Shown here: positions 1 to 6,774 of the stretch, piece by piece
How the letters are laid out: every line of letters begins with the position of its first letter
Numbering within the stretch: position 1 is the stretch's first letter
Assembly: GCA_041488455.1 (NCBI GenBank)
Contig: JBGPPG010000090.1
Coordinates: 1-13,644 of the forward strand
Origin: DASQPE01 sp041488455
Lineage (GTDB): Bacteria; Gemmatimonadota; Gemmatimonadetes; Gemmatimonadales; GWC2-71-9
Length of the DNA: 13,644 bases
Direction: 5' to 3'
Translations under genes and position numbers: made by a program
Notes under the pieces: generated by a model
Told to the model about the DNA's origin: nothing
Seen by the model: the letters and a program-made list of their open reading frames with translations, nothing else
Databases searched by the model: none

Positions 1-975
1 GAAAACCAGAAAGGCGGTCGTCACCGCGGAGGCTCCGGTCTCGAGCCCCATGGTAGCGATGGCTGCCGCGAAGACGACCCCGCCGATCGCCACGGTGAGC
101 CTGGGTCCGATCCGGTCTACCAGCCAGCCCCCGGGGAATGAGGCACCGCTCCGGACCACGTGGAGCGCCGCCCACACGAGCGGCACAAGAGCCACCGCGA
201 CTCCGGCCTCCTGGAGCCGGAGGAGCAGCAAGGCCTCGGGAATTCGGCAGAGCGTGATCGCCGCCAGCGCGAGGACAGGAAGCCAGAAACGAGGACCCGA
301 GGCGTCTGCTCGAGGGGCCGTGCCTGGGGGCTTTACGGCTCCGTCCGGCTCCCGCGCGGCATCGGCCCTCACCCCCGTCTTCCGCAACACCACTGCGAGC
401 ACCAGAAAGGCGACCAGGCCCGGCACTGCGCTCCCCGAAATCACCTGCCGGACGTCCGCGCCGGACCGGAGAAAGTACCACGCGGCGAGCGAGCCCAGCA
501 CGGCGCCGAGGTGGTCGGCTCCGCGGTGGAATCCGAAAGCACGACCGCGGAGCGGAGCCGGCGTCACTTCGGCGATGAGCGCATCACGTGGAGGCGTGCG
601 GAGGCCTTTCCCGACCCGGTCGATCACCCGAAACCCGATCACCTGCCAAGCGGTGCCGGCGACCGAAATGAGAGGGCGCACCAGCACCGCCGTGAGATAG
701 CCGAGCAGGATGAGTGGCTTGAGCCAGCCGCGGCGGTCCGCGAGCCGGCCGCTCAACCACTTGAGTGCCGCCGCGGTGAGATCCGCCGCCCCGTCGAGCG
801 CGCCGAGCGCAAGCGCCCCCGCCCCGAGCGTCCCTGTGACGAACGCAGGCAACAGCGGGTAGACCATCTCGCTGGCGAAATCGTTGAACAGGGAGACGAG
901 GGAGAGCCCCTTGACCGCCCGGGGCAGCGCATTGCCCCGCGGGAGGGCTGCCCCAGATGCCGGGGTGGCTAGCAT
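1..975 (-). CDS. MFS transporter, C-terminus cut by window edge
   Basis: An open frame of 325 codons runs from ATG at 975 to the window edge with no stop, so the C-terminal part is missing. It reads as a major facilitator superfamily permease of the inner membrane. Alternating hydrophobic segments are visible, with the loop 2-3 signature GRLADRRG at about residues 76-83 and the subfamily motif DRVGKGLRTPPRDALIAE at about 119-136. A polar loop at about 200-225 would be the central cytoplasmic loop between the two six-helix halves, and the second half restarts with a WLVDRIGPRL loop near 290-300. The substrate cannot be read from sequence; members of this subfamily are usually annotated as drug or metabolite efflux pumps. 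No Shine-Dalgarno precedes the ATG, and an AT-rich TATATT lies 9 bases upstream, so a leaderless message is possible. It is divergent from the metallopeptidase gene. Confidence 0.85.
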   Translation of the reverse strand, partial: MLATPASGAALPRGNALPRAVKGLSLVSLFNDFASEMVYPLLPAFVTGTLGAGALALGALDGAADLTAAALKWLSGRLADRRGWLKPLILLGYLTAVLVRPLISVAGTAWQVIGFRVIDRVGKGLRTPPRDALIAEVTPAPLRGRAFGFHRGADHLGAVLGSLAAWYFLRSGADVRQVISGSAVPGLVAFLVLAVVLRKTGVRADAAREPDGAVKPPGTAPRADASGPRFWLPVLALAAITLCRIPEALLLLRLQEAGVAVALVPLVWAALHVVRSGASFPGGWLVDRIGPRLTVAIGGVVFAAAIATMGLETGASAVTTAFLVF

Positions 976-1031
976 GGGGGTGCAATATATGTTTGTCGGA
1001 CCCCGCTCCGGGGCCGGACCACAGGAAAGGT
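976..1031. promoter_or_regulatory. Shared divergent promoter region of MFS and peptidase genes
   Basis: This 56-base spacer separates two divergent genes and contains the only AT-rich patch nearby, TGCAATATATGTTTG at 981-995. Read on the minus strand, TATATT (989-984) could be a -10 box placing transcription close to the MFS ATG. Read on the plus strand, TATATG or TATGTT could serve the peptidase gene. No convincing -35 hexamer is visible for either. A small CCCCG/CGGGG hairpin lies at 1001-1013. The promoter role is inferred from position and composition. Confidence 0.35.
1023..1030 (+). promoter_or_regulatory. Ribosome binding site deciding the peptidase start
   Basis: AGGAAAGG lies one base before the ATG at 1032, with its AGGA core 5 bases from the start. 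It favours this ATG over the in-frame ATG at 957, which would overlap the divergent MFS gene and has no such motif. Confidence 0.6.
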
Positions 1032-2072
1032 ATGACGACGCCAACACCCCCCGGCACGTTCCGGGAATCCAGCCTGTGGTCCACGCCGATCCGCGACCTC
1101 GGGCTCACCATCGGGGGCACCCGCCTCGAGCCTATCCTCGGTGAATTCGAGGAGGAGCTCCGCGGCCTCTACCTGACCCGGCTGAAGCCCCGGTTCTACC
1201 TCTCCACCGAATGGGGCGTGCCGTTCCAGACGGTCGCCATCGCCATCCCGTTCTACCTCGCCCGGCCCGAGCTCACCGCCATCCACGAGGAGCGGATGGG
1301 CCACGTGGAGGGCTTCGACCGGGCCGACATCATGCGCTATCTGCGGCACGAGATGGGGCACGTGGTCAACTACGCCTACCGCCTGTACGAAGAGGAGGAG
1401 TGGATCATCCGCTTCGGCTCGATCACGCAGCCCTACGAGGACGACTACCGGCCCGAGCCCTTCAGCCGGCGCTACGTCCGCCATCTGCCGGGGTGGTACG
1501 CCCAGAAGCACCCGGACGAGGACTGGGCGGAGACCTTCGCGGTGTGGATGACTCGGTCAGTCGACTGGCGCCGAGAGTACGAGGGCTGGCCGGAAGCGCT
1601 GGCGAAGCTGACGTACTGCGACCGCACGCTCGCCCGGGTCCTCGATCGTGATCCACTGGTCACCGACGACGAGGGTGACGACGACGTCGCGGACCTGGAC
1701 TATTCGGTTCAGGAGTACTACGAGGATGAGGAAGCGGAGACCCTCGAGGCACCGGCGTTCCCGCCGGGGCTCGACGGAGCGCTGCGCGCGATCTTCGAAC
1801 GGCTGGAGGACCCCGCCACGTCCGGCAACGGCCGCCGCACCGCGGGCTCTCTCATCCGGTCGCTCAGGCGGGGGCTGACCGAGAACGTCTTCCGCTGGAC
1901 CGGGCACTTCCCGGAGCGCACCCGGGTGCTGGTGCGGCATCTGGCCGAGCGGGCGGAGCAGCTCGAGCTGGGATACGCGTCGGCGCAGGAGGGCGACGCC
2001 GTGGTGGCGCTCACGACGTTGGTGACCGCCCTCGCGATGAACCACGTCCACCGCGGGACGTACCTGCCCTAG
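1032..2072 (+). CDS. Putative HExxH zinc metallopeptidase
   Basis: A 346-residue protein with no signal peptide, so probably cytoplasmic. HEMGH at residues 106-110 gives two zinc-ligand histidines and the catalytic glutamate. WAETFAVWM at 165-173, within HPDEDWAETFA, supplies a likely third ligand, Glu167. The HExxH plus downstream DWAE arrangement resembles the putative zinc-binding metallopeptidase family often called Peptidase_Mx (PF15887), although the usual N-terminal zinc ribbon is not present. An unusually acidic stretch runs from about 212 to 240, followed by a helical, Arg-rich C-terminal region. The substrate is unknown. The gene converges on the ATP-grasp gene with 3 bases between stops. 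The metalloenzyme assignment is well supported by motif; true proteolytic activity is inference. Confidence 0.75.
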   Translation: MTTPTPPGTFRESSLWSTPIRDLGLTIGGTRLEPILGEFEEELRGLYLTRLKPRFYLSTEWGVPFQTVAIAIPFYLARPELTAIHEERMGHVEGFDRADIMRYLRHEMGHVVNYAYRLYEEEEWIIRFGSITQPYEDDYRPEPFSRRYVRHLPGWYAQKHPDEDWAETFAVWMTRSVDWRREYEGWPEALAKLTYCDRTLARVLDRDPLVTDDEGDDDVADLDYSVQEYYEDEEAETLEAPAFPPGLDGALRAIFERLEDPATSGNGRRTAGSLIRSLRRGLTENVFRWTGHFPERTRVLVRHLAERAEQLELGYASAQEGDAVVALTTLVTALAMNHVHRGTYLP

Positions 2073-2075
2073 CTC

Positions 2076-3065
2076 CTACCCCCGCTTTCCGTTGTAGCGC
2101 TCCATGGCGAGGTTCACGATCCTCTCGATGAGCCGCGGGTAGCTGAGGCCGCCCGCAGTGGCCGCCATGGCGAACTCGCTCGTCTTCTCCAGGTAGCAGC
2201 TCGCGTTCACCTCGAGCACGTAGATCTCACCGGTGTCCGTGAACCTGAGGTCCACGCGACCGTAGTCGCGCACGCGCACGGCCCGGTAGGCATCCACCGC
2301 CACCTTCTGGAGCCGGGCGCGCAGCTCGTCGGGCAGCGAGGCCACGATGGTCTTTGTCCCCTTGTACTCGACGCTCTGCTCCTCCCACTTGGCCTTGCTG
2401 TCGAGCACCTTGGGAGCGCCCTCCGGCAGCCCGCTGAAATCCACCTCGACGGGCGGGAGCGCCTTGGGTGCCGAGTTGCCGATCACGCCCACCAGGAACT
2501 CGCGCCCGTCGATGAACTCCTCGGCGATCGCGGAGTCGCTCAGGTCATCCCGGATCGTCGCGACCCGGCGCATGAGCTGGACGGCGTCGGTCACCAGCGA
2601 CTTCTTGGTCACGCCGAGGGAGGCGTCCGATCGCAGTGGCTTCACGAACATCGGCATGCGGAGGTTGCCGCCGGTCTCGAACTCGGAGTCCGTGTTGAAG
2701 ACCGCGAAGCGGGGGTACAGAATGTGCTCGTACGAGAGGAGCTTCTTGCTGAGCGCCTTGTCCTGGCTGAGATACAGCTCGCCGGGACCGCTGCCGGTGT
2801 AGCGAACGCCGAGCAGGTCGAGAAGCCCGGTGACCGGGATGTCGCCGAACAGGTTGTCGGCGAACATCTCCATCAGATTGAAGACGAGCTCGGGTTTGCG
2901 GCGGGCGAGACCGGCGACGAGGCGCTTCACGTCGCCGTGAACTCCGAGGATGCTCACACGGTGGCCGAGGCGCCTTAAGGTGCGCGCGACCTGCGGCACG
3001 ACCGGATCGTAGTCCTTGGAGTTCTCGTCAGGACTGTCGAGATACGTGAGGACCGTGATCTTCAC
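2076..3065 (-). CDS. D-Ala-D-Ala ligase-like ATP-grasp enzyme
   Basis: A 329-residue protein starting at GTG 3065. It has the Ddl-type layout: an N-terminal domain beginning MKITVLTYLD with LVFNLMEMF at about 60-68, an ATP-grasp lysine region MFVKPLRSDASLGV at 139-152, AEEFIDGREFLVGV at 181-194, and the metal-binding end GRVDLRF...YVLEVNASC at about 269-290. Ddl enzymes ligate two amino acids using ATP through an acyl phosphate. Here the usual NPGMT-like finish is replaced by NASCYLEKTSEFAM, so the substrate pair may differ from D-alanine and it may be a paralogue rather than the cell-wall ligase. It lies 80 bases downstream of the nucleotidyltransferase on the same strand; that gap shows no clear terminator, and no Shine-Dalgarno precedes the GTG. 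The ATP-grasp fold is confident; the substrate is not. Confidence 0.8.
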   Translation of the reverse strand: MKITVLTYLDSPDENSKDYDPVVPQVARTLRRLGHRVSILGVHGDVKRLVAGLARRKPELVFNLMEMFADNLFGDIPVTGLLDLLGVRYTGSGPGELYLSQDKALSKKLLSYEHILYPRFAVFNTDSEFETGGNLRMPMFVKPLRSDASLGVTKKSLVTDAVQLMRRVATIRDDLSDSAIAEEFIDGREFLVGVIGNSAPKALPPVEVDFSGLPEGAPKVLDSKAKWEEQSVEYKGTKTIVASLPDELRARLQKVAVDAYRAVRVRDYGRVDLRFTDTGEIYVLEVNASCYLEKTSEFAMAATAGGLSYPRLIERIVNLAMERYNGKRG

Positions 3066-3145
3066 GCTTGAAAAATGACCACATCGCGCACGCGGCGCTA
3101 GTCATCGCTCGATCCCCATGCCAAACGCCGCGCAATGCTCGCGCA

Positions 3146-4132
3146 TCAGAGCGATGGCTTGGCCGTCACTTCGGAGTGATCCCCCAGGGTGACGCTGCCG
3201 GTAAGGCCCTCGACCAGCACCTCGTTGCCGATGAGGGCGCCGTCCAGCCGCACGTGGCGGAGGGTGCAGCCGCGGCCCACGATCGCGTTGGCCAGCGTGC
3301 TGTCGGCGATCCTGGTCCCCTGCTCCAGCGAAACGTTGGGCCCGATCGTGCTGCGCTCGATGGCAACCCCGTCCTCGATGTAGACCGGATCGCGGATGGT
3401 GACGCCGGGGAACTCGCGCCGGCGCGCCGCGCCCTTCTGAAGCAGGATCGCGTTGGTTTCCAGCAAGGTGTCCAGCTTGCCGCAGTCGTACCACCCACCG
3501 ACCTCGGCGGTGTAGATCCGCTTCCCGTGCTCGATCATCCACTGGAACGCGTCGGTCAGATAGTACTCGCCCTTGTTGGGCGCCGACGCGAGCGTGGAGT
3601 CGATTCCCTGCCAGAGGCTGTCCACCGCCCGGATGTAGTAGAGACCGATGTTCGCCAGCTTGGAGATCGGCTCCTTCGGCTTCTCGACGATGCGGGTCAT
3701 GAAGCCCTTCGCGTCCGTCACCACCACCCCGAACCGCTGGTAATCCTCGACCTCCTTGGCCCAGATGATCCCGTCGGCGTCGAGCCGGTTGATCAGCGTC
3801 AGATCCGCCTCGAACACCGTGTCCACGAAAATGATCAGCACCGGTCCGTGCACGAACGGCCGGGCGAGGTTCACGGCGCCCGCGGTCCCGTCCTGCACCT
3901 TCTGCTCGATGAAGCGCGACGGGTACTTGTACCGCGCCCGCGAGTAGGCCTCGACCTGGTCCTTGAGATGGCCGGTGATGAAGATCAGCTCCTCCACTTC
4001 GAGCCCCGCCAGCCGGTCCATCACCCAGTCCATCACCGGCCGGCCGGCGACCTTGAGCAGCGGCTTGGGGACGAGATGGGTATGGGGGCGGAGCCGAGTG
4101 CCCTTCCCGGCAAGCGGAATGATGACTTGCAT
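3146..4132 (-). CDS. Sugar-1-phosphate nucleotidyltransferase (RmlA-like)
   Basis: A 328-residue cytoplasmic enzyme that should activate a sugar-1-phosphate with an NTP to give an NDP-sugar and pyrophosphate. The N-terminal signature is LAGKGTRLRPHTHLVPKPLL at residues 7-26. FVDTVF at 102-107 holds the probable metal-binding Asp104 where relatives read GDN. RIVEKPKEP is at 147-155 and VGGWYDCG at 211-218. From about 244 to 310 there are imperfect hexapeptide repeats (IRDPVYIEDGVAI, STIGPNVSLE, NAIVGRGC), typical of a left-handed beta-helix tail. The nucleotide and sugar cannot be fixed from sequence; dTDP- or UDP-glucose-type chemistry is likeliest. It begins 2 bases after the cupin gene, so the two are probably translationally coupled and may process the same hexose phosphate. 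Confidence 0.85.
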   Translation of the reverse strand: MQVIIPLAGKGTRLRPHTHLVPKPLLKVAGRPVMDWVMDRLAGLEVEELIFITGHLKDQVEAYSRARYKYPSRFIEQKVQDGTAGAVNLARPFVHGPVLIIFVDTVFEADLTLINRLDADGIIWAKEVEDYQRFGVVVTDAKGFMTRIVEKPKEPISKLANIGLYYIRAVDSLWQGIDSTLASAPNKGEYYLTDAFQWMIEHGKRIYTAEVGGWYDCGKLDTLLETNAILLQKGAARRREFPGVTIRDPVYIEDGVAIERSTIGPNVSLEQGTRIADSTLANAIVGRGCTLRHVRLDGALIGNEVLVEGLTGSVTLGDHSEVTAKPSL

Positions 4133-4134
4133 GG

Positions 4135-4485
4135 TCAGCCCCGCCCGTATCGGTCCTGGAGCCGGACGAGATCGTCCAGCTCGGGGGTCGACGCCTCGAG
4201 CACGTCGCTGTCCACGACGGCCTCGATCTGATGAACGAGCTTCGCGGGGATGTGTGCCGTCTCCCCGGCGCGGAACGGCCGGGAGACGAGCGTCTCGCCC
4301 TCCCGGGTGCGGAGGATCAGCTCGCCCCGGAGCACGTGCATCGTCTCGTCCTTGAGGTTGTGATATTGCAGGCTCAGGGTGTGACCGGCCTTCACGTGAA
4401 GGACCTTGCCCACATAGCGGTCCGTCCGGGCCCAGACCAGCTCGTAGCCCCACGGTTTGTCGACCCGGTATGGCACGTCGGGCAT
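4135..4485 (-). CDS. Cupin of the mannose-6-phosphate isomerase type
   Basis: A 116-residue single-domain cupin. It matches the C-terminal isomerase half of ManC-type bifunctional enzymes: KPWGYE near residue 10, VKAGHTLSLQYHNLKDETMH at 31-50 holding the metal-binding His/Glu set, IPAKLVHQIEA at 79-89, and the family-end motif STPELDDLVRLQDRYGR at about 99-115. Family enzymes bind a divalent metal and interconvert hexose phosphates, but many stand-alone members have unproven activity. The ATG at 4485 overlaps the TGA of the upstream ferredoxin gene as TGATG, and only 2 bases separate its stop from the nucleotidyltransferase ATG. Cupin and transferase therefore resemble a ManC split into two genes in reversed order, although this transferase looks more RmlA-like than GDP-mannose-like. 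Confidence 0.8.
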   Translation of the reverse strand: MPDVPYRVDKPWGYELVWARTDRYVGKVLHVKAGHTLSLQYHNLKDETMHVLRGELILRTREGETLVSRPFRAGETAHIPAKLVHQIEAVVDSDVLEASTPELDDLVRLQDRYGRG

Positions 4486-5057
4486 CAGCCCTCCGCGTAG
4501 TGGAGTTTGAACGCCGTTGGATGGGCGACGCACGCCCGCACGCACACGCCGCACCCGACACATCCCTCCTGGCGCACGGCGGGATGCCCGGTCTCGTCGA
4601 TCACGAGCGCGGCAACCCCCACCGGGCAGGCATCGGCACACACGCGACACTCGGTTCCTTGAAATGTGATACATCGCTCCGGCATGAATTCCAGCTCGGC
4701 CAGCCGGTAGCCGGTCCAGCCCGCGAGAGGCACCGTGAGCGCGTCGGTGGGACAGGCCCTGGCGCAGGGCATGTCCGTGCAGACCACGCACGGCTGCCGG
4801 TCAGGCTCCAGATACGGCGTCCCGGCGGCGAGCCCACCCTCGGGGGGCACGGTGACGATCGCGCGGACCGGACAGACGGGTGCGCAGGCCCCGCAGCGGG
4901 TACACGCCGTCAGGAACGCCAGCTCCGGGAGCGCGCCCGGGGGCCGGACATAGCGCCGCTGGACGAGCTTGCGCTCCGTTTCGGCCACCAGGCGCTCGAG
5001 CCATTCGCCGAAAACGGATCGGATCAGATCGCGGCGGTCGCCGTAGACGGGGATCAT
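4485..5057 (-). CDS. 4Fe-4S ferredoxin-like protein, NapF/NapG style
   Basis: A 190-residue soluble-looking protein with four cysteine clusters: C52-x2-C55-x2-C58-x3-C62-P; C90-x2-C93-x4-C98-x3-C102-P; C129-x7-C137-x2-C140-x3-C144-P; and C166-x2-C169-x2-C172-x3-C176. This is the spacing of multi-cluster electron-transfer proteins such as NapF and NapG, so up to four [4Fe-4S] centres are expected. No membrane helix or Tat signal is visible, which suits a cytoplasmic NapF-like role. There is no nitrate reductase gene nearby, so a nitrate role is not supported. The ATG at 5057 was chosen because the region upstream does not read like protein; no good Shine-Dalgarno is present. It is the first gene of a tight unit with the cupin and nucleotidyltransferase, which is an odd pairing. 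Confidence 0.82.
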   Translation of the reverse strand: MIPVYGDRRDLIRSVFGEWLERLVAETERKLVQRRYVRPPGALPELAFLTACTRCGACAPVCPVRAIVTVPPEGGLAAGTPYLEPDRQPCVVCTDMPCARACPTDALTVPLAGWTGYRLAELEFMPERCITFQGTECRVCADACPVGVAALVIDETGHPAVRQEGCVGCGVCVRACVAHPTAFKLHYAEG

Positions 5058-5203
5058 CGGACGAGTCTTGAGCTGGAGGCGCCGGGAAAGATAAGCGGGG
5101 GGGAGGGGGCGATGGGTGGAGTACTCTGGGCGTCGCGGAATCCGGCCACTCGGCGCGCCCCGTTGGTGGCGCTCGCGGCCGCGGCACCGCGCAGCTTGGC
5201 CCC
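5058..5203. promoter_or_regulatory. Divergent intergenic region
   Basis: This 146-base spacer lies between the divergent ferredoxin operon and the IS200-like gene. It holds a G-rich run at about 5095-5110 next to GATAAG, whose reverse (CTTATC) is the only plausible AT-rich -10 element for the minus-strand operon. It also has a GC-rich palindrome-containing part at about 5176-5192 (around CGCGGCCGCGG). No convincing -35 or Shine-Dalgarno sequence was found for either gene. Promoter function is inferred from position only. Confidence 0.3.
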
Positions 5204-5656
5204 ATGGTCGGCATCTACGCCAAGCTACGCATTCACCTGATCTGGAGCACGCGGGGCCGTCGCCCATGGCTCGATCGGGACTGGCACGGGCGCCTGTTCG
5301 CCCGAAGCGACGTGCTCGCGGCCTCTCTCGGTGCGCGCCTGGTGTCCGCCGGCGCGGGCCGCGATCACCTGCACCTGTATGTCGAGCTGCCCGCCTCGCT
5401 GGCGCTCGCCCCGCTGGTGGAGACGCTGAAAACCGGGACCGCGCGCTGGATTCGTCGCACCTTCCCGCATCGGAGGGAGTTCAACTGGCAGGAGGGATAC
5501 GCGGCCTTCAGCGTATCGCCAAGCGACGACGCCCGGCTGCTGGACGATCTGCGGCATCAGGACGTGCGTCACCGCGAGCGGGGCTTCGCGCGCGAGTATC
5601 TGTCCCTGCTCGAGCTGCACGGCGTGCCCTACACGCTACAGGACGCCCTCAACTGA
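5204..5656 (+). CDS. IS200-like HUH (Y1 transposase) protein lacking the catalytic Tyr
   Basis: A 150-residue protein of the IS200/IS605 TnpA (Y1_Tnp) family. The family marks are HLIWSTRGRRPW at 11-22, the metal-binding HUH motif DHLHLYVELP at 54-63 (His55, His57), FNWQEGYAAFSVSPS at 93-107, and the tail FAREYLSLLELHGVPYT at 128-144. Family enzymes cut single-stranded DNA with one tyrosine four residues before a conserved glutamine. Here the stretch reads LLDDLRHQ with Gln119 kept but Asp115 (GAT, 5546-5548) at the tyrosine position, so strand transfer should fail. No transposon-end hairpins, target repeats or tnpB are seen, and base composition matches the neighbours. It is either a decayed element or a domesticated DNA-binding protein. 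Its stop is one base from the atpH stop, convergent. Confidence 0.82.
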   Translation: MVGIYAKLRIHLIWSTRGRRPWLDRDWHGRLFARSDVLAASLGARLVSAGAGRDHLHLYVELPASLALAPLVETLKTGTARWIRRTFPHRREFNWQEGYAAFSVSPSDDARLLDDLRHQDVRHRERGFAREYLSLLELHGVPYTLQDALN

Positions 5657-5657
5657 A

Positions 5658-6194
5658 TCAGCGCGCGATCAGCTGTCTCCTCAGCCGCGTGAGCCTGCGT
5701 CGCACCGATCCGTCGTACACGCGCTCGCCCACCCGCACCACGGCGCCGCCGAGGATCTGCGGATCGGTGTTGAAGCTGGCGATCACCTGCTTGCCGAGCG
5801 CCTGGCTCAGCGCTGCCTCGACCGTCCGCTGGAGCCCCTCGTCCGGCGTGCGCGCGAGCGTGATGCCGGCCCGCAGGCGATTGAACTTCACGTCGAGCAG
5901 GGCCGAATACTGCGTTGTGATCTCGCGCAGGAGGGGCCCCCGGCCGCGCCTCACGACCGCCTGAAGGAAGAGCACGAATTCCCGCGGCGCGTCCTTGAGC
6001 CCCGCCCCGATGATCCGGGCCTTCTCGCTCTTGGGGACCCGCGGGGACATGAGCATGTCCGCGAAGCCGGGGGTGGTCTCGAGCGCCCCCGCCACGGCGT
6101 CGAGCAGCTCGCCGTAGGCTGGCGTGCGGTCGCTCCGCTCCCCCAGCTCGAAGAGGGTTTCCGCGTAGTTCCGGGCGATCGTGACCGGTCTCAC
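5658..6194 (-). CDS. atpH: ATP synthase F1 subunit delta
   Basis: A 178-residue subunit, normal length for AtpH/OSCP. Delta forms the top of the peripheral stalk joining the F1 head to subunit b. The N-terminus TIARNYAETLFELG is the family opening. SPRVPKSEKARII at about 65-77 and the C-terminal signature DPQILGGAVVRVGERVYDGS at about 145-164 confirm the family. The start is GTG 6194, overlapping the atpF stop as GTGA, which implies translational coupling. In most bacteria atpA, atpG, atpD and atpC follow; here the unit ends and an IS200-like gene converges on it with a 1-base gap, and no terminator hairpin is visible. Confidence 0.93.
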   Translation of the reverse strand: MRPVTIARNYAETLFELGERSDRTPAYGELLDAVAGALETTPGFADMLMSPRVPKSEKARIIGAGLKDAPREFVLFLQAVVRRGRGPLLREITTQYSALLDVKFNRLRAGITLARTPDEGLQRTVEAALSQALGKQVIASFNTDPQILGGAVVRVGERVYDGSVRRRLTRLRRQLIAR

Positions 6195-6763
6195 GTGCCG
6201 GGCTCCAGCGTGGCGAGATAGCTCTCGACCAGCTTCCGGTCCGTCTCGCTGGTGAGCCGCTCGCCGATGAGCTTGGACGCCGCGGCCAGCGACAGATCGA
6301 CCGCCGCGCGCCGAAGCTCGACGACCGCCCGCTCGCGCTCCGCGGTGATCTCGCGTCGCGCCCGCTCCAGCAGCTCCTCCTGCTCCTGCTTGGTCTTTTC
6401 CAGCGCCAGCGCCCGCTCCTTCTCCGCCGCCGTGCGGGCCTCGGCCAACATCGCGCTCGCCTGGCTCCGGCTGTCGGCGAGGAGCTTCTTGTGCTCCTCC
6501 AGCAGTCGCGCCGACTCCAACCGGTTCCGCTCGGCCTCTGCGAGCTGCGCCTCGAGCCGCTTCTCCCGGGCTTCGACGGCGCCCAGCAGTGCCGGCCAGG
6601 CGAACCGGCGGAGCACGAGAAACAGCAAGCCGAAGACGACGAGCGTCCAGATCATGAGCCCGCCGTTCACCACGAGCGGGCCGGTCGCCTGTCCTTCCTC
6701 CGCCAGCACGGGACTCGCCGCGACGAGCGACGCCGCCAGCGTGAGCCACAACGATCGCTTCAT
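6191..6763 (-). CDS. atpF: ATP synthase F0 subunit b
   Basis: A 190-residue peripheral-stalk subunit. A membrane helix at about 33-51 (NGGLMIWTLVVFGLLFLVLR) is followed by a long charged coiled coil rich in Glu, Arg, Lys and Ala from about 62 to 160, which dimerises and binds delta. Before this lies an additional hydrophobic N-terminus, MKRSLWLTLAASLVAASPVLA, that looks like a cleavable signal peptide with a possible cut after VLA; canonical E. coli b lacks it and is about 156 residues. The ATG at 6763 has a very strong Shine-Dalgarno, GGGGGAGG (6772-6765), and follows atpE after 11 bases. The end overlaps the atpH GTG. Confidence 0.93.
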   Translation of the reverse strand: MKRSLWLTLAASLVAASPVLAEEGQATGPLVVNGGLMIWTLVVFGLLFLVLRRFAWPALLGAVEAREKRLEAQLAEAERNRLESARLLEEHKKLLADSRSQASAMLAEARTAAEKERALALEKTKQEQEELLERARREITAERERAVVELRRAAVDLSLAAASKLIGERLTSETDRKLVESYLATLEPGT

Positions 6764-6774
6764 GCCTCCCCCGC

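Noticed and set aside
160..972. Long plus-strand open frame antisense to the MFS gene
   Set aside because: The translation is Arg/Pro/Glu-rich and without any family motif, while the minus strand encodes clear MFS signatures. It is a GC-rich shadow frame.
3068..4231. 387-codon plus-strand open frame opposite the nucleotidyltransferase
   Set aside because: Rich in Arg, Asp, His and Val with no domain; the opposite strand holds the GTRLRP and EKP motifs.
4485..5057. NapF assigned to a nitrate reductase system
   Set aside because: Cluster spacing fits, but no nap genes or molybdoenzyme are in the window, so only the general ferredoxin-like call is kept.
5058..5660. A complete insertion sequence around the HUH gene
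   Set aside because: No subterminal hairpins, tnpB, direct repeats or break in base composition could be seen, and the gene ends one base from atpH.
5116..5964. Plus-strand frame covering the IS200-like gene and the atpH end
   Set aside because: It overlaps both recognised genes in other frames and has no recognisable protein features.
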